Part shown: positions 54,233 through 62,764 of the stretch, one piece after another
How the letters are laid out: each line of letters starts with the position of its first letter
Numbering within the stretch: the stretch's first letter is position 1
NCBI RefSeq assembly: GCF_005280655.1
Contig: NZ_CP040058.1
Location: 2,580,001 to 2,644,000 of the forward strand
Length of the DNA stretch: 64,000 nt
DNA from: Anaerostipes rhamnosivorans
GTDB taxonomy: Bacteria; Bacillota; Clostridia; Lachnospirales; Lachnospiraceae
Reading direction: 5' to 3'
Position numbers and translations under genes: made by a program
The notes under the pieces: model-generated
Database searches by the model: none
What the model saw: the letters and a program-made list of their open reading frames with translations, nothing else
Told to the model about the DNA's origin: nothing

Positions 54233-54946
54233 CTATTGATTCTTGTTCACGATCCTTGTTTCATATTCTCCTGTTTCGATATTGATATACCTTACAAACA
54301 GTGACACTTTATTATCCTCATTCAGGCTGTCCCAAATACGGCCTGTAAATGTCTCGATGTCATCCTCCACACCAACTAACTTCGGTTCTCCTTCAAAGCT
54401 TGGGAGCGGATCCCCATCCTGCATATAGGTATGGATGAAATGGCCTTCCCCGTTTACTGGATTTTCGTAAGCAAATGTATAGCGGTTGCATGCATTCGGA
54501 TTGCCGTTATTGCTTTTTAAAATGGACATGGCATAATTGTAAGTTCCATTTTCCACGTGCATGATACCTGAAATACGCGGAGTATAATTCGGAGCATCCG
54601 GCTCAAACTCTCTTGTGCGAAGTGCCTGTTCAAACGTCTGCTGTTTATCCATAAGCTCATAGATCGTATCTGTCTGATCTCCGTTAGTCACAATCGTCTT
54701 ATTCCCAAGCACCTTCACCGGGGCATAGATGATAAGACTTGGGTCGCTCAACTTGGATGGATCAAATGCCTGGGTTCGGATTCCTTTTCCGTCCTCAATA
54801 AACACACGGTTTCTGCTGTTCTCACTTCTTCCCATGATAAAGTATGCAGTTACTGCATAAGTTCCGTTGGGTGATTTTCCAATCACAATCCCTCTGCCAG
54901 GATATGAATTCCCTTTTAACTCGTCTTCCAATGACAACATCTTCAT
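54233..54946 (-). CDS. purO: IMP cyclohydrolase, PurO (archaeal-type) family
   Basis: A 237-residue protein of the IMP_cyclohyd/PurO family, closing the purine ring from FAICAR to IMP. Conserved patterns include 'YPGRGIVIGKSPNGTYAVTAYFIMGRS' (cited by 'GRGIVIG' and 'YFIMGRSENSRNRVF'), 'ALRTREFEPDAPNYTPRISG' and 'GHFIHTYMQDGDPLPSFEG'. I chose the ATG at 54946 with AAAGGAGGATGT upstream. An upstream in-frame ATG at 55024 is encoded by repeat A3 and is rejected. PurO was first described in Archaea; its use with a separate transformylase here replaces bifunctional PurH. Confidence 0.88.
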   Translation of the reverse strand: MKMLSLEDELKGNSYPGRGIVIGKSPNGTYAVTAYFIMGRSENSRNRVFIEDGKGIRTQAFDPSKLSDPSLIIYAPVKVLGNKTIVTNGDQTDTIYELMDKQQTFEQALRTREFEPDAPNYTPRISGIMHVENGTYNYAMSILKSNNGNPNACNRYTFAYENPVNGEGHFIHTYMQDGDPLPSFEGEPKLVGVEDDIETFTGRIWDSLNEDNKVSLFVRYINIETGEYETRIVNKNQ

Positions 54947-54973
54947 TGTCTTACATCCTCCTTTTGGCTTGTT

Positions 54974-55090
54974 TACTTTGCGTACCAAATGCGATTTGAC
55001 GTAGTCAAATGATTCCTCACGCATTTGTGTTCATAACGCCCGCAGGGCTGTTTTATTCCATAGGGAAAACTATCCTATAGAATAAAACAG
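54974..55090 (+). repeat. Interspersed repeat family A, copy A3 (truncated, in the purO leader)
   Basis: It matches the right two thirds of A1/A2: AAATGCG...CGCATTT stem, GCCCGCAGGGC, and a terminal hairpin of 17 bp (55048-55064 with 55074-55090). The left third is missing or too diverged. It lies between the ZTP riboswitch and the purO ribosome binding site, so every purO mRNA carries its complement. Confidence 0.82.
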
Positions 55091-55127
55091 CCGCCTGGGC
55101 ATACTAAATAAAAGTTGCCCAGGCGGC
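55083..55127 (-). terminator. Riboswitch-controlled terminator hairpin upstream of purO
   Basis: A 12-bp perfect stem, GCCGCCTGGGCA (55116-55127 read on minus) with TGCCCAGGCGGC (55090-55101), is followed by UGUUUUAUU. The 5' strand of the stem is the conserved CCGCCUGGGC segment of the ZTP aptamer, so ligand binding and terminator formation exclude each other. Confidence 0.85.
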
Positions 55128-55186
55128 CGACATGTCTACTACCGTGCTCCCCGTGGTTTCTCCACTATCCGCCAGTCGCACAGCTT
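55092..55186 (-). ncRNA. ZTP riboswitch (pfl motif) controlling purO-AICAR transformylase
   Basis: On the minus strand: P1 CUGUGC with GCACGG, the conserved ACUGGCGG, a P2 hairpin GUGG-AGAAA-CCAC, then GGGGAGCACGG. After a short linker comes the second conserved part CCGCCUGGGCA. These are the hallmarks of the pfl motif, which binds ZMP/ZTP, the precursor that accumulates when 10-formyl-THF is short. It lies upstream of the two genes that consume AICAR (ZMP), a classical target. The remaining gap to mgsA (55187-55277) holds the AT-rich promoter region. Confidence 0.92.
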
Positions 55187-55277
55187 TCAAAATAAATATA
55201 CACTATGATCCGCCATTTTTCAAGTTAATTTTCAGAAACCGTAAAGCCTGTAATCCGCGGATAATCTTCATCTAAAA

Positions 55278-55637
55278 CTAAAACATCTGTATCATCAGTT
55301 CTGCGGCAGCAGTATTTGTAACTGCCGGTACGTTGTGTACATCACAGACACGAAGCAGCGCTGAAACATCCGGCTCATGAGGCTGCGCTGTCAATGGGTC
55401 CCGGAAGAACACAACCAGTCCAATCTTTCCTTCTGCAATCCTGCCGCCTAACTGCTGGTCACCGCCATAAGGTCCTGACAGATATCGCTTTACAGGAAGG
55501 CCGGTGGCTTCCTCCACTCTTTTTCCGGTAGTACCAGTTGCAACTAAGTTATACTTTGCTAAAGTCTCTTTATTCTTTTTTGCAAATTCCACCATCTCAT
55601 CTTTTTTCTTATCATGTGCAATCAATGCAATTATCAT
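55278..55637 (-). CDS. mgsA: Methylglyoxal synthase
   Basis: A 119-residue enzyme converting DHAP to methylglyoxal and phosphate. It has the N-terminal '[16 protein letters not shown]', phosphate-binding '[16 protein letters not shown]', catalytic Asp in '[17 protein letters not shown]', and '[16 protein letters not shown]'. It is slightly shorter than the E. coli protein, as is usual in Firmicutes. It is a single gene between a GH25 lysozyme and the ZTP riboswitch. Confidence 0.96.
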   Translation of the reverse strand: MIIALIAHDKKKDEMVEFAKKNKETLAKYNLVATGTTGKRVEEATGLPVKRYLSGPYGGDQQLGGRIAEGKIGLVVFFRDPLTAQPHEPDVSALLRVCDVHNVPAVTNTAAAELMIQMF

Positions 55638-55718
55638 AATTTTATCCTCCTGATGTTTATTGACTGTAAAGCCAATCTACACTATAGGCGCTATTTTTTC
55701 AAGAGGAATATCTTTAGA

Positions 55719-57107
55719 TCAGCGTTTCAGAGACTTTACAGAAGAAAACTGACTATATATTTTCTTTTTCCTGACTGTCTGATAGGATCTGACCTTAAAA
55801 TAATACCGCTTTTTCTTTGTTAATTTACCTTTTGTATAAGATGATTTTTTCACTGACACTGTCGCGATCCGCTTATACCCAGATGATTTTTTCTTGGACA
55901 TATAAATCTGGTACTTTGTCACACCAGAGACCTTTGACCATGTTATTTTGATCCCCTTTGACCCGCTCTTTTTTAGTTTTTTGATCTTATTGGATTTTGG
56001 AATCACTGTGATTTTACAGGATACTTTTTTGCCACTTCCACTTGTTCCCGTAATCACTGCTGTGCCGACTTTTTTTGCTGTCACTTTACCTGCAGAACTG
56101 ATGGACGCCACCGATGAATTGGAGCTGGACCACCTGACGGTTGGAAATGCGTTTTTTGGCTCTGTGTAACTTTTCAGCGTATAAGAGGAACCCCTTTTCA
56201 GCGACAGCGACTTCTTACTCAGTTTAAAGCTCTTTGCCGGAATGCTTTTGATCAAAAAATTCAGATCTACATATCCGTTGATTCCCGGAACATTTCCTTT
56301 GTCGGTGCTCTGCCACATAATGTAACTTCCAGAATAACTACAGACACTATTGTACTGTGCAATCCATCTGGGGTACTTTTGGAATAACTTATCTGTCAGT
56401 TTCTTCTCAAACCATTCTTTATTAGCATAGATTCCGACATTCGTATAGCCGTTTGCCTTTAATCTGTCTGCAAAAGCGCCTGCTATCTGTGCCACTTTGG
56501 AGTTTGAAAGTTTATATATATCGTTTTCTTCCAGATCGTAATAAATAGGATAGGAAAGTTTCCTGTCCTGTATCAATCGGATCACATGGTCAGCTTCGCT
56601 TTTTGCTTTTTCTACTGTGTCTGCATAGGAATAGAGATAAACTCCATATGGTATATTCAGCCGTTCACATTCCGATACGTTTCGAAGCCATTGATCATCA
56701 TCTTGCTCTGGTTGATTCATCCCATAGCCACACCGGAGAATAACAAAGTCAATACCGGATGCCTTCACTTTCTCCCAGTCAATCTTTTTCTGATGGTGGC
56801 TGACATCAATTCCTTTTGCCCATGCACCTGGAATCGGGCTGCCAAGATCATTTACAAACATCCCGTTGACTTTATTCCAGGCATTGCTGTAACCCCTGGC
56901 AGATCTGCTAGCCATCTGCCCCTCAGTTGAGTAAATGGGCTTTCCATCCTTATAACGCCAGCTGTCTTCTTTCCCGCTTTCTTTCTTTTCCTGCTGTACA
57001 TTCTGCTGGCTGCCATACACTGTCTGAGCGGCAGGCGCCAGCCCCATCCCCACTGCCATGAAAACGGCAAAAAACCTATTACATACCTTTATCTTAAGAT
57101 TTGCCAT
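55719..57107 (-). CDS. Secreted GH25 lysozyme with Ig-like and fibronectin-like C-terminal domains (paralogue 1)
   Basis: A 462-residue secreted muramidase. It has a signal peptide (about 1-33), then a GH25 catalytic domain (about 90-285) with 'AKGIDVSHHQKKIDWEKVK', 'DFVILRCGYG' and the catalytic Asp-x-Glu in 'YPIYYDLEEND'. Next is a BIG2-like Ig domain (about 295-370, 'RWSSSNSSVASISSAGKVTA') and a Fn3-like end ('TWSKVSGVTKYQIYMSKKK'). The start at 57107 follows AAGGAGAAGAC. Its sister gene lies 159 bases upstream with the same architecture. It is probably cell-wall remodelling, acting outside the cell. Confidence 0.92.
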   Translation of the reverse strand: MANLKIKVCNRFFAVFMAVGMGLAPAAQTVYGSQQNVQQEKKESGKEDSWRYKDGKPIYSTEGQMASRSARGYSNAWNKVNGMFVNDLGSPIPGAWAKGIDVSHHQKKIDWEKVKASGIDFVILRCGYGMNQPEQDDDQWLRNVSECERLNIPYGVYLYSYADTVEKAKSEADHVIRLIQDRKLSYPIYYDLEENDIYKLSNSKVAQIAGAFADRLKANGYTNVGIYANKEWFEKKLTDKLFQKYPRWIAQYNSVCSYSGSYIMWQSTDKGNVPGINGYVDLNFLIKSIPAKSFKLSKKSLSLKRGSSYTLKSYTEPKNAFPTVRWSSSNSSVASISSAGKVTAKKVGTAVITGTSGSGKKVSCKITVIPKSNKIKKLKKSGSKGIKITWSKVSGVTKYQIYMSKKKSSGYKRIATVSVKKSSYTKGKLTKKKRYYFKVRSYQTVRKKKIYSQFSSVKSLKR

Positions 57108-57209
57108 GTCTTCTCCTTTCAATAATCTTACATTTGTAGGATTATTATACCATATGGATAATGGAATGGCTATATCTATTATATCTCACATGAATTCATT
57201 CATGAAACA

Positions 57210-57234
57210 GAAAAAAGATCCCCTATAGGATCTT
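57210..57234 (-). terminator. Intrinsic terminator of GH25 paralogue 2
   Basis: A 7-bp stem (57215-57221 with 57228-57234) is followed by a six-U run (57211-57216) on the minus strand, 32 bases after the stop. Confidence 0.7.
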
Positions 57235-57265
57235 CTTTCTCTATTGCATTGTATTCTTCCTTATT

Positions 57266-58684
57266 TTAACGTTTTAATGATTTGACAGAACTAAAACTGC
57301 TGTAATACTTTGTTTTCCCTACCGTTTTGTATGAACGGACTTTGAAATAATAACGCCTGCCTCTTTTCAGGCTCTTTTTTGTATAGCTGGCGGATTTTGA
57401 GGAAGCAGTCTTAATCCGTTTAAAACCAGAAGATTTCTTTTTAGACATATAGATTTGGTATTTTGTCGTCCCGCTCACTTTTGACCATGTAATCTTGATG
57501 CTTTTCTTTCCGAATTTCTTGAGCTTTTTAATTTTATTGGTCTTAGGCCGGACAGTGACTTTGCACGCTGCCTTCTTTCCGTTAGATGACTTCGCTGTAA
57601 TGGTTGCTTTTCCAACTCCTTTGGCAGTAACCTTTCCGCTAGAAGAAACCACTGCAACTTTCTTATTCGAGCTGCTCCATGTCACATTTTTATTTCCTGC
57701 ATTGGACGGTGAAATGGACTTTTTCAGTGTATAGGAAGATCCATTTTTGAGACCCAGACTTGTCTTATTCAACTTCACAGAAGAAACCGCTGCTGTATGA
57801 TAAGCGTTTACGTTCCAGGATCCAATCTTAAAGTTTAAATCTACATTTGTACCAATACCACTGACCGTACCGGTAGAGGTACTTTGCCACATGTGATAAT
57901 CTCCTTTATAATCACAGCGGTAATTATACTGTGCCACCCATCTAGGATTTTTATCAAACACACTGCTTGTTAAAAGTGAGGAAAACCAATATTTATTGGC
58001 ATAGACGCCTACATTTTTATAGCCTGCATTGTTCAATGTTTTTATGAAGGTATCTGCGATATCCGACAGTTTTTTATTGGACAATCCTCCCTGGTACTTC
58101 TCATCCTCCATGTCATAATAGATTGGATAAGAAAGCTTCTTCCCTTTGATCAGGCGTATCACGTGTTCTGCTTCACTTTTTGCTTTTGTAGTGTTTGTCG
58201 CATAGGAATAAATATAAACACCATAAGGCATGCCGATTCTCTCACATTCAGAAGAATTATATGCCCATGTAGGATCATCCTGGCTTTTAAGATTCTCGCC
58301 GTATCCCACTCTTAGGATCGCATAGTCAATCCCGTCTGCTTTGACTTTGTTCCAGTCAATCTTTCCATCCCATTTGCTCACGTCAATCCCTTTGGCTGTT
58401 GCGTTAGGAATCGGATCGCCCAAAGAATTCAAAAACACTCCATTTACATTTTTCCAAGCATTCGATACTGCCCTTGCGCCTCTGCTGTTTACAGAAGGCC
58501 CTATTTCTTCCTGCTGCTTTATGGGCTTTCCATCTTTATATCTCCAGCTGTTGGCCGGATCATTTTCTTCCGCGCTTTTTGTTTCCGCCATAATCGGAAC
58601 ACTGCTTACTGTCCAAACTCCGGCGGCCAGCACTAACACTGAAGATAATACTGCAATCTTACTTTTTATCCCTTTTAATCTCAT
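57266..58684 (-). CDS. Secreted GH25 lysozyme with Ig-like and fibronectin-like C-terminal domains (paralogue 2)
   Basis: A 472-residue secreted muramidase with the same plan as its neighbour. It has a signal peptide (about 1-33), a linker with 'NSWRYKDGKPI', a GH25 domain ('AKGIDVSKWDGKIDWNKVK', 'YPIYYDMEDEKY'), a BIG2-like domain ('TWSSSNKKVAVVSSSGKVTA') and a Fn3-like end rich in lysine ('YYFKVRSYKTV'). AAAGGAGGAGGAAA precedes the ATG. It has its own terminator, so the two paralogues are separately transcribed products of a tandem duplication. Confidence 0.92.
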   Translation of the reverse strand: MRLKGIKSKIAVLSSVLVLAAGVWTVSSVPIMAETKSAEENDPANSWRYKDGKPIKQQEEIGPSVNSRGARAVSNAWKNVNGVFLNSLGDPIPNATAKGIDVSKWDGKIDWNKVKADGIDYAILRVGYGENLKSQDDPTWAYNSSECERIGMPYGVYIYSYATNTTKAKSEAEHVIRLIKGKKLSYPIYYDMEDEKYQGGLSNKKLSDIADTFIKTLNNAGYKNVGVYANKYWFSSLLTSSVFDKNPRWVAQYNYRCDYKGDYHMWQSTSTGTVSGIGTNVDLNFKIGSWNVNAYHTAAVSSVKLNKTSLGLKNGSSYTLKKSISPSNAGNKNVTWSSSNKKVAVVSSSGKVTAKGVGKATITAKSSNGKKAACKVTVRPKTNKIKKLKKFGKKSIKITWSKVSGTTKYQIYMSKKKSSGFKRIKTASSKSASYTKKSLKRGRRYYFKVRSYKTVGKTKYYSSFSSVKSLKR

Positions 58685-58837
58685 TTTCCTCCTCCTTTTA
58701 TCTCTTTGTGTAGTATATCATTTTTCTCATGATTTTCCAAAGATAAAAGAGAAGAAAAATTTCCCAAGCCAATGTGGGCGGGACCCTCCATAAGGTATTT
58801 TTAATTCATCGAGAGATCTTGAAAACCTTCCCAGGAA

Positions 58838-59012
58838 GAACAAAGTGGGCAAGCCCACTTCATCTCCCCAGCCCCTCACTCTTTGAGGGGCTTGACAACT
58901 TTGGGCGCTAAATGCGATTTGACGTGGTCAAATAATTTCCTCACGCATTTGTGTGCATAATGCCCGTAGGGCTTTTTTGTTCCATAGGGAGGTTCGAAGA
59001 ACTTTCCTATGG
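58838..59012 (+). repeat. Interspersed repeat family A, copy A2 (175 bp)
   Basis: Full-length copy, same orientation as A1 and A3. The compensatory pairs are kept (GGGC...GCCC, TGGGCAAGCCCA). It fills most of the 389-base gap between the GH25 gene and sigE; the remaining 58685-58837 is AT-rich upstream sequence of the GH25 gene with nothing else recognised. Confidence 0.88.
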
Positions 59013-59016
59013 TAAT

Positions 59017-59058
59017 GAAAAAAGTGTGCTGCATATAAAGTATAATAATGCAGCACAC
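59017..59058 (-). terminator. Intrinsic terminator of spoIIGA-sigE
   Basis: An 11-bp perfect stem (59024-59034 with 59048-59058) is followed by a six-U run (59018-59023) on the minus strand. Confidence 0.88.
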
Positions 59059-59073
59059 CTCTCTAATTTCTTT

Positions 59074-59790
59074 TTAAACACAACCCATCCTGGACATCTC
59101 TCTCTTTAATCTCTTGATGATTTTTTTCTCTAATCTTGAAATATAGGATTGAGAGATTCCCATTAGATCCGCAACCTCCTTCTGCGTTTTTTCTTCTCCA
59201 TCTTTCTGATTGATGCCAAATCTCAACTCAATGATCTTTCTTTCCCGGTCAGAGAGGATCTTCATTGCATTCAGCAAGAGCTTCCGGTCCACCTCGTGTT
59301 CCAGATCCCTGTAGATGATATCCTCATCCGTTCCGAGGATATCTGACAAAAGCAGTTCATTTCCATCCCAATCTACGTTCAGAGGCTCATCGATGGACAC
59401 TTCCATTTTTGTCTTGTTGTTCCTTCTTAAATACATCAGAATTTCATTCTCGATACATCTGGAAGCATAGGTGGCAAGTTTGATCTTTTTCGCTGGGTTA
59501 AATGTATTGATCGCTTTTATCAGCCCAATGGTCCCAATGGAGATCAAATCCTCCACCCCAATTCCCGTATTGTCAAATTTTTTTGCTATGTACACAACAA
59601 GCCGCAGATTCCTCTCAATCAGTTTTGCCCTGGCTTCCGGTTCCTCCGCCGTTCCGAGCATATGAATCATTTTTTCCTCTTCCTTTGCCTCCAGAGGAGC
59701 CGGCAGTATCTCTGCACCTCCGATGTAATGAATCTCTTTTCCTTTCGCTAAAAATGTCCTCTTTTGACATGTCACATTAAGTTTCAGCAC
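59074..59790 (-). CDS. sigE: RNA polymerase sporulation sigma factor SigE (pro-form)
   Basis: A 238-residue mother-cell sigma factor. After an N-terminal pro-sequence ending near '[13 protein letters not shown]' come region 2 ('[16 protein letters not shown]', '[18 protein letters not shown]', '[19 protein letters not shown]') and region 4 ('[12 protein letters not shown]', '[18 protein letters not shown]'). The preceding SpoIIGA gene encodes the protease that removes the pro-sequence. I chose the GTG at 59790, because GGAGG lies seven bases before it; an ATG at 59805 would place that site inside the gene. sigG, which follows sigE in Bacillus, is absent from this position. Confidence 0.95.
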   Translation of the reverse strand: MLKLNVTCQKRTFLAKGKEIHYIGGAEILPAPLEAKEEEKMIHMLGTAEEPEARAKLIERNLRLVVYIAKKFDNTGIGVEDLISIGTIGLIKAINTFNPAKKIKLATYASRCIENEILMYLRRNNKTKMEVSIDEPLNVDWDGNELLLSDILGTDEDIIYRDLEHEVDRKLLLNAMKILSDRERKIIELRFGINQKDGEEKTQKEVADLMGISQSYISRLEKKIIKRLKREMSRMGCV

Positions 59791-59809
59791 TGTACAACCT
59801 CCCATTACC

Positions 59810-60643
59810 TTACCTGACCAGATCCGGATGAAGCAAAAGCTGATAATGACCGTTTCGGGAAAGCGGCTGCTCTGACAGTCCTATCAGTCCCCTTTGCACT
59901 ATCCATGTCTGGCTGCTATTCTTGATTCTCATATTAGTTACAAGAACTCCCATCATCAGGCCGCCCTCTTTCCCTACGGACCTGTATGGAATCATTCTTA
60001 TATCTTTTAGCTTATGTTTTTCTATTAAAATGGTTAATGACTCATCCAAATATGGATTCAGTGCCTGTTCTTCTATGACAGAAACCGGGAGTTTCTCTAT
60101 GGGCTCATAAAGAAAATTTCCTGTGTCCAGGTAAGCGGTTACCCTGACCGTCTTTCCAAGCAGTTCAAATGATACTTGATATAAGGAATCCTTCTGTTCC
60201 CGGATATTTTCCCAGACTGCACAGTATAAAAAGGCCAGAAGGAGAAATGCGGCAAAACAACCGAAAATCCAGATGTGGATGGACAGACGGTATTTGATAA
60301 AGCTCCATATTCCTCCCAGCAAAGCTGACAGCGCAAACAAATATCCGGAACAAATAAGACTTTTCCTAAGGGAAAGCGGAAACGCCAGCCACGATGTGGC
60401 TGCTATGCTTGCGGCAAGAAATCCAAGCATTACGGCCTGGTTTCCCCCAGCTGCCCACACAGTCAGACACCCAAGTCCGCTTCCTGCGGCCGATGCGGTC
60501 AGGATCCTTACAATCGAACTGGAGGATTTCAGCGAACTTCTTAAAATAAGCAGCAGTCCCAGAAGAACCAGCCACTGTTCCAAAAACATCATCAAAAAAA
60601 ACATAAGCTTATTATAAAAAAAGAAGCGCACGTACTTTGTCAA
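59810..60643 (-). CDS. spoIIGA: Sigma-E processing peptidase SpoIIGA
   Basis: A protein of up to 277 residues with five predicted N-terminal membrane segments (to about 150). The cytoplasmic aspartic-protease domain has the active-site motif '[13 protein letters not shown]'. In the family it dimerises and cleaves pro-SigE in the mother cell after septation. The 5' end is uncertain. The open frame begins with TTG at 60643 without a ribosome binding site, and this codon is also part of a promoter-like sequence; the ATG at 60604 (MFFLMMF) is the next choice but also lacks a clear site. It lies 19 bases upstream of sigE. Confidence 0.88.
   Translation of the reverse strand: MTKYVRFFFYNKLMFFLMMFLEQWLVLLGLLLILRSSLKSSSSIVRILTASAAGSGLGCLTVWAAGGNQAVMLGFLAASIAATSWLAFPLSLRKSLICSGYLFALSALLGGIWSFIKYRLSIHIWIFGCFAAFLLLAFLYCAVWENIREQKDSLYQVSFELLGKTVRVTAYLDTGNFLYEPIEKLPVSVIEEQALNPYLDESLTILIEKHKLKDIRMIPYRSVGKEGGLMMGVLVTNMRIKNSSQTWIVQRGLIGLSEQPLSRNGHYQLLLHPDLVR
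60611..60643 (-). promoter_or_regulatory. Candidate Spo0A-type promoter of spoIIGA-sigE with 21-base spacer
   Basis: TTGACA (60638-60643) and a perfect TATAAT (60611-60616) on the minus strand are 21 bases apart. The B. subtilis spoIIG promoter likewise has near-consensus boxes with an over-long spacer that requires Spo0A-P. The -35 region reads TTTTGACAA, one base from a 0A box read in reverse (TTTCGACAA). It conflicts with the longest spoIIGA start. Confidence 0.45.
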
Positions 60644-60674
60644 AAAAGAGAAGTGCCAGCTACGTAAATTCTAC

Positions 60675-60716
60675 AAAAAAAGCCCGTATTCCTGCCTTTC
60701 GGCTGAATACGGGCTT
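60675..60716 (-). terminator. Intrinsic terminator of ftsZ
   Basis: A 12-bp perfect stem (60680-60691 with 60705-60716) is followed by seven U (60675-60681) on the minus strand, 15 bases after the ftsZ stop. It isolates spoIIGA-sigE from ftsZ transcription. Confidence 0.9.
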
Positions 60717-60731
60717 GTCCCATGTTGTATT

Positions 60732-61883
60732 TTATTTTCTTCTGCTCTTTAACAGAAACTCTGGAATCACAATCTTAGAATCATGGTCCTCTACACTGGC
60801 ATTCTCGTGTTCCTTGCTGCTGTATGTAGATTCTGTACTTTCGGCCGGCTCACTTTTCGGCTGACTGCTATAGATCGGCTGTCCTGAAAAAACAGGCGGA
60901 GGTGTAATACTTTTCTTTTTAAAGCCTGTCCCTCTGGATGCGGTCTCAGACTGAATCCCTGTGGCAACGATGGTAGCGCTGATCTGGTCTCCCATATCAG
61001 AGTTAACCGTACCGAAGATCACATTGACTTCCTGTCCTGCCGTATCCTTTAAGTACTCGACTGCCTGCTGTGCTTCCAGCATTCCTACATCTCCTGAGAA
61101 GTTGACGATGATGTCGGTAGCTCCGGAAACAGTTGTCTCCAGAAGCGGACTTTCCATAGCTGCCTTGATAGCCTCCAATTCCTCGTCCGCGACACCCATG
61201 CCGATGTGCGCGATACCCTTGTCGCGCATAACTGTCTGGATATCTGCAAAATCCACGTTGATCAGTCCAGGATTGTAGATCATATCTGTAATTCCCTGTA
61301 CACCCTGCTGAAGAACTTCATCTGCTTTCTTCAGGGCATCCGGAATGGTTGTCTTCTTCTCACAGATCTGAAGCAGCTTGTCATTGGGGATCACGATCAT
61401 CGTGTCCACCTGATCCTGAAGACGGGCCACCCCTGCTATGGCATTGTTCATGCGGGGCTTGCCTTCAAAGGTAAACGGTTTTGTGACAACACCTACTGTC
61501 AGAATGCCAAGTGATTTTGAAATCTCAGCGATCACCGGGGCTGCGCCAGTCCCTGTTCCGCCTCCCATACCACAGGTTACGAACACCATGTCAGCGCCCT
61601 GTACCAGCTGGGTGATCTCATCCCTGTTCTCCTCAACGGCTGCTTCTCCGATCTCAGGTTTTGCACCTGCACCGAGACCTTTGGTCAGCTTTTCTCCGAT
61701 CTGGATCTTTGTAGAGCATTTACATAAAGACAGAGCCTGCCTGTCCGTATTGATCCCTACAAGTTCCACTCCCTGTATATTCTCATCAACCATGCGGTTG
61801 ACTGCATTGTTGCCGGCTCCTCCGACCCCAATGACTAAAATTCTGGCTTGTGTGCTTTCTACATTAGGCATAATCTCGACCAC
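60732..61883 (-). CDS. ftsZ: Cell division protein FtsZ
   Basis: A 383-residue tubulin homologue forming the Z ring. The GTP site is seen in '[15 protein letters not shown]', the tubulin signature '[16 protein letters not shown]', and the T7 loop '[11 protein letters not shown]'. A variable linker (about 320-370) ends in the conserved C-terminal peptide '[14 protein letters not shown]'. The start is GTG at 61883 with GGAGG upstream. It has its own promoter and terminator; no ftsA precedes it. Confidence 0.98.
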   Translation of the reverse strand: MVEIMPNVESTQARILVIGVGGAGNNAVNRMVDENIQGVELVGINTDRQALSLCKCSTKIQIGEKLTKGLGAGAKPEIGEAAVEENRDEITQLVQGADMVFVTCGMGGGTGTGAAPVIAEISKSLGILTVGVVTKPFTFEGKPRMNNAIAGVARLQDQVDTMIVIPNDKLLQICEKKTTIPDALKKADEVLQQGVQGITDMIYNPGLINVDFADIQTVMRDKGIAHIGMGVADEELEAIKAAMESPLLETTVSGATDIIVNFSGDVGMLEAQQAVEYLKDTAGQEVNVIFGTVNSDMGDQISATIVATGIQSETASRGTGFKKKSITPPPVFSGQPIYSSQPKSEPAESTESTYSSKEHENASVEDHDSKIVIPEFLLKSRRK

Positions 61884-61956
61884 GATGCTCCTCCTTCAAT
61901 ATCTATCTCAAATTTTCTTACACTCATCCACATTATCACTATTCTTATATTATTAT

Positions 61957-61985
61957 ATGATACAGTTTTTCACCTAAACTTTCAA
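61957..61985 (-). promoter_or_regulatory. Sigma-A promoter of ftsZ
   Basis: TTGAAA (61980-61985) and TATCAT (61957-61962) on the minus strand are 17 bases apart; the -35 box abuts the divIB stop codon. Confidence 0.65.
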
Positions 61986-62753
61986 CTACTTTTTCGTCTT
62001 GAAAATTGCGACTGGATTGTCCTTTGTAAAATATTTCATCGAGATGGTTCCCTTCTTCCCCTTCATCTTCGGGAGGATCCCGGTGAGCTCACTGAGCTTT
62101 AAGTCCAGTTCCTGGCTGTTCCAAAGGTTTACGGTGAGTTCTCCGCTGATCAGCAGAGCCTTTCCGTCCGCGTTGAAATGGATCTGGCTGACCGGAAGCT
62201 CGTACTTGTCAATGGCCATGGTAATTTTTAGTATCTGCATAAATACACTGCTTTTCTTCTCCGGGATTTTTTCCCCAAGCGCAATTTCTTTGTAATTCAG
62301 CCCTGTTACCAACGGTACATCATCATAGTGTTTCTCATAAATTTCCAGCGCGTACCCTTCTTTGTCGAAGTAAACATACTTGCCGTTATAATTCAAACAC
62401 CCTGCCCTTTTCTTCTCATTGACCTGCACTGTCACCTGATTGGTCCCCTGCAGTGAGATATCAACTGACTCCACAAATGGAAGCGTTTTTATCGGTGAGA
62501 TTTTGTTTTGCAGATATAAGACCAGACCATTCCCCACATATGTATTTTGTTTCAGTGCCGCTGCGATCTCTCCTTCTGTGTAATGGTCGTTCCCTTTTAC
62601 AATCATCTTTTTTGTTTGAAAAACACCAAAAAGCACGACACATACAAAAATCAACAGAGTAACGACACATAAAACGATTGTCTTTTTGTGGCCAGGCCCC
62701 TTTTTTTGTTTCTTGGCCTGGCTGATTGTTATGATCTTTTCATTTTTATCCAT
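61986..62753 (-). CDS. Cell division protein DivIB/FtsQ
   Basis: A 255-residue bitopic membrane protein of the divisome. A basic cytoplasmic N-terminus (KKQKKGPGHKK) is followed by one membrane helix (about 25-45) and a POTRA domain ('MIVKGNDHYTEGEIAAAL', 'PFVESVDISLQGTNQVTVQV', cited by 'FVESVDISLQG'). It then has the beta domain ('CLNYNGKYVYFDKEGYALE'). It lies 11 bases after ftsW and directly upstream of the ftsZ promoter. Confidence 0.9.
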   Translation of the reverse strand: MDKNEKIITISQAKKQKKGPGHKKTIVLCVVTLLIFVCVVLFGVFQTKKMIVKGNDHYTEGEIAAALKQNTYVGNGLVLYLQNKISPIKTLPFVESVDISLQGTNQVTVQVNEKKRAGCLNYNGKYVYFDKEGYALEIYEKHYDDVPLVTGLNYKEIALGEKIPEKKSSVFMQILKITMAIDKYELPVSQIHFNADGKALLISGELTVNLWNSQELDLKLSELTGILPKMKGKKGTISMKYFTKDNPVAIFKTKK

Positions 62754-62764
62754 AAGCAGTTCCT

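Noticed and set aside
54947..55024. N-terminal extension of the PurO-type protein
   Set aside because: It is encoded by repeat A3 and adjacent leader; AAAGGAGG precedes the ATG at 54946.
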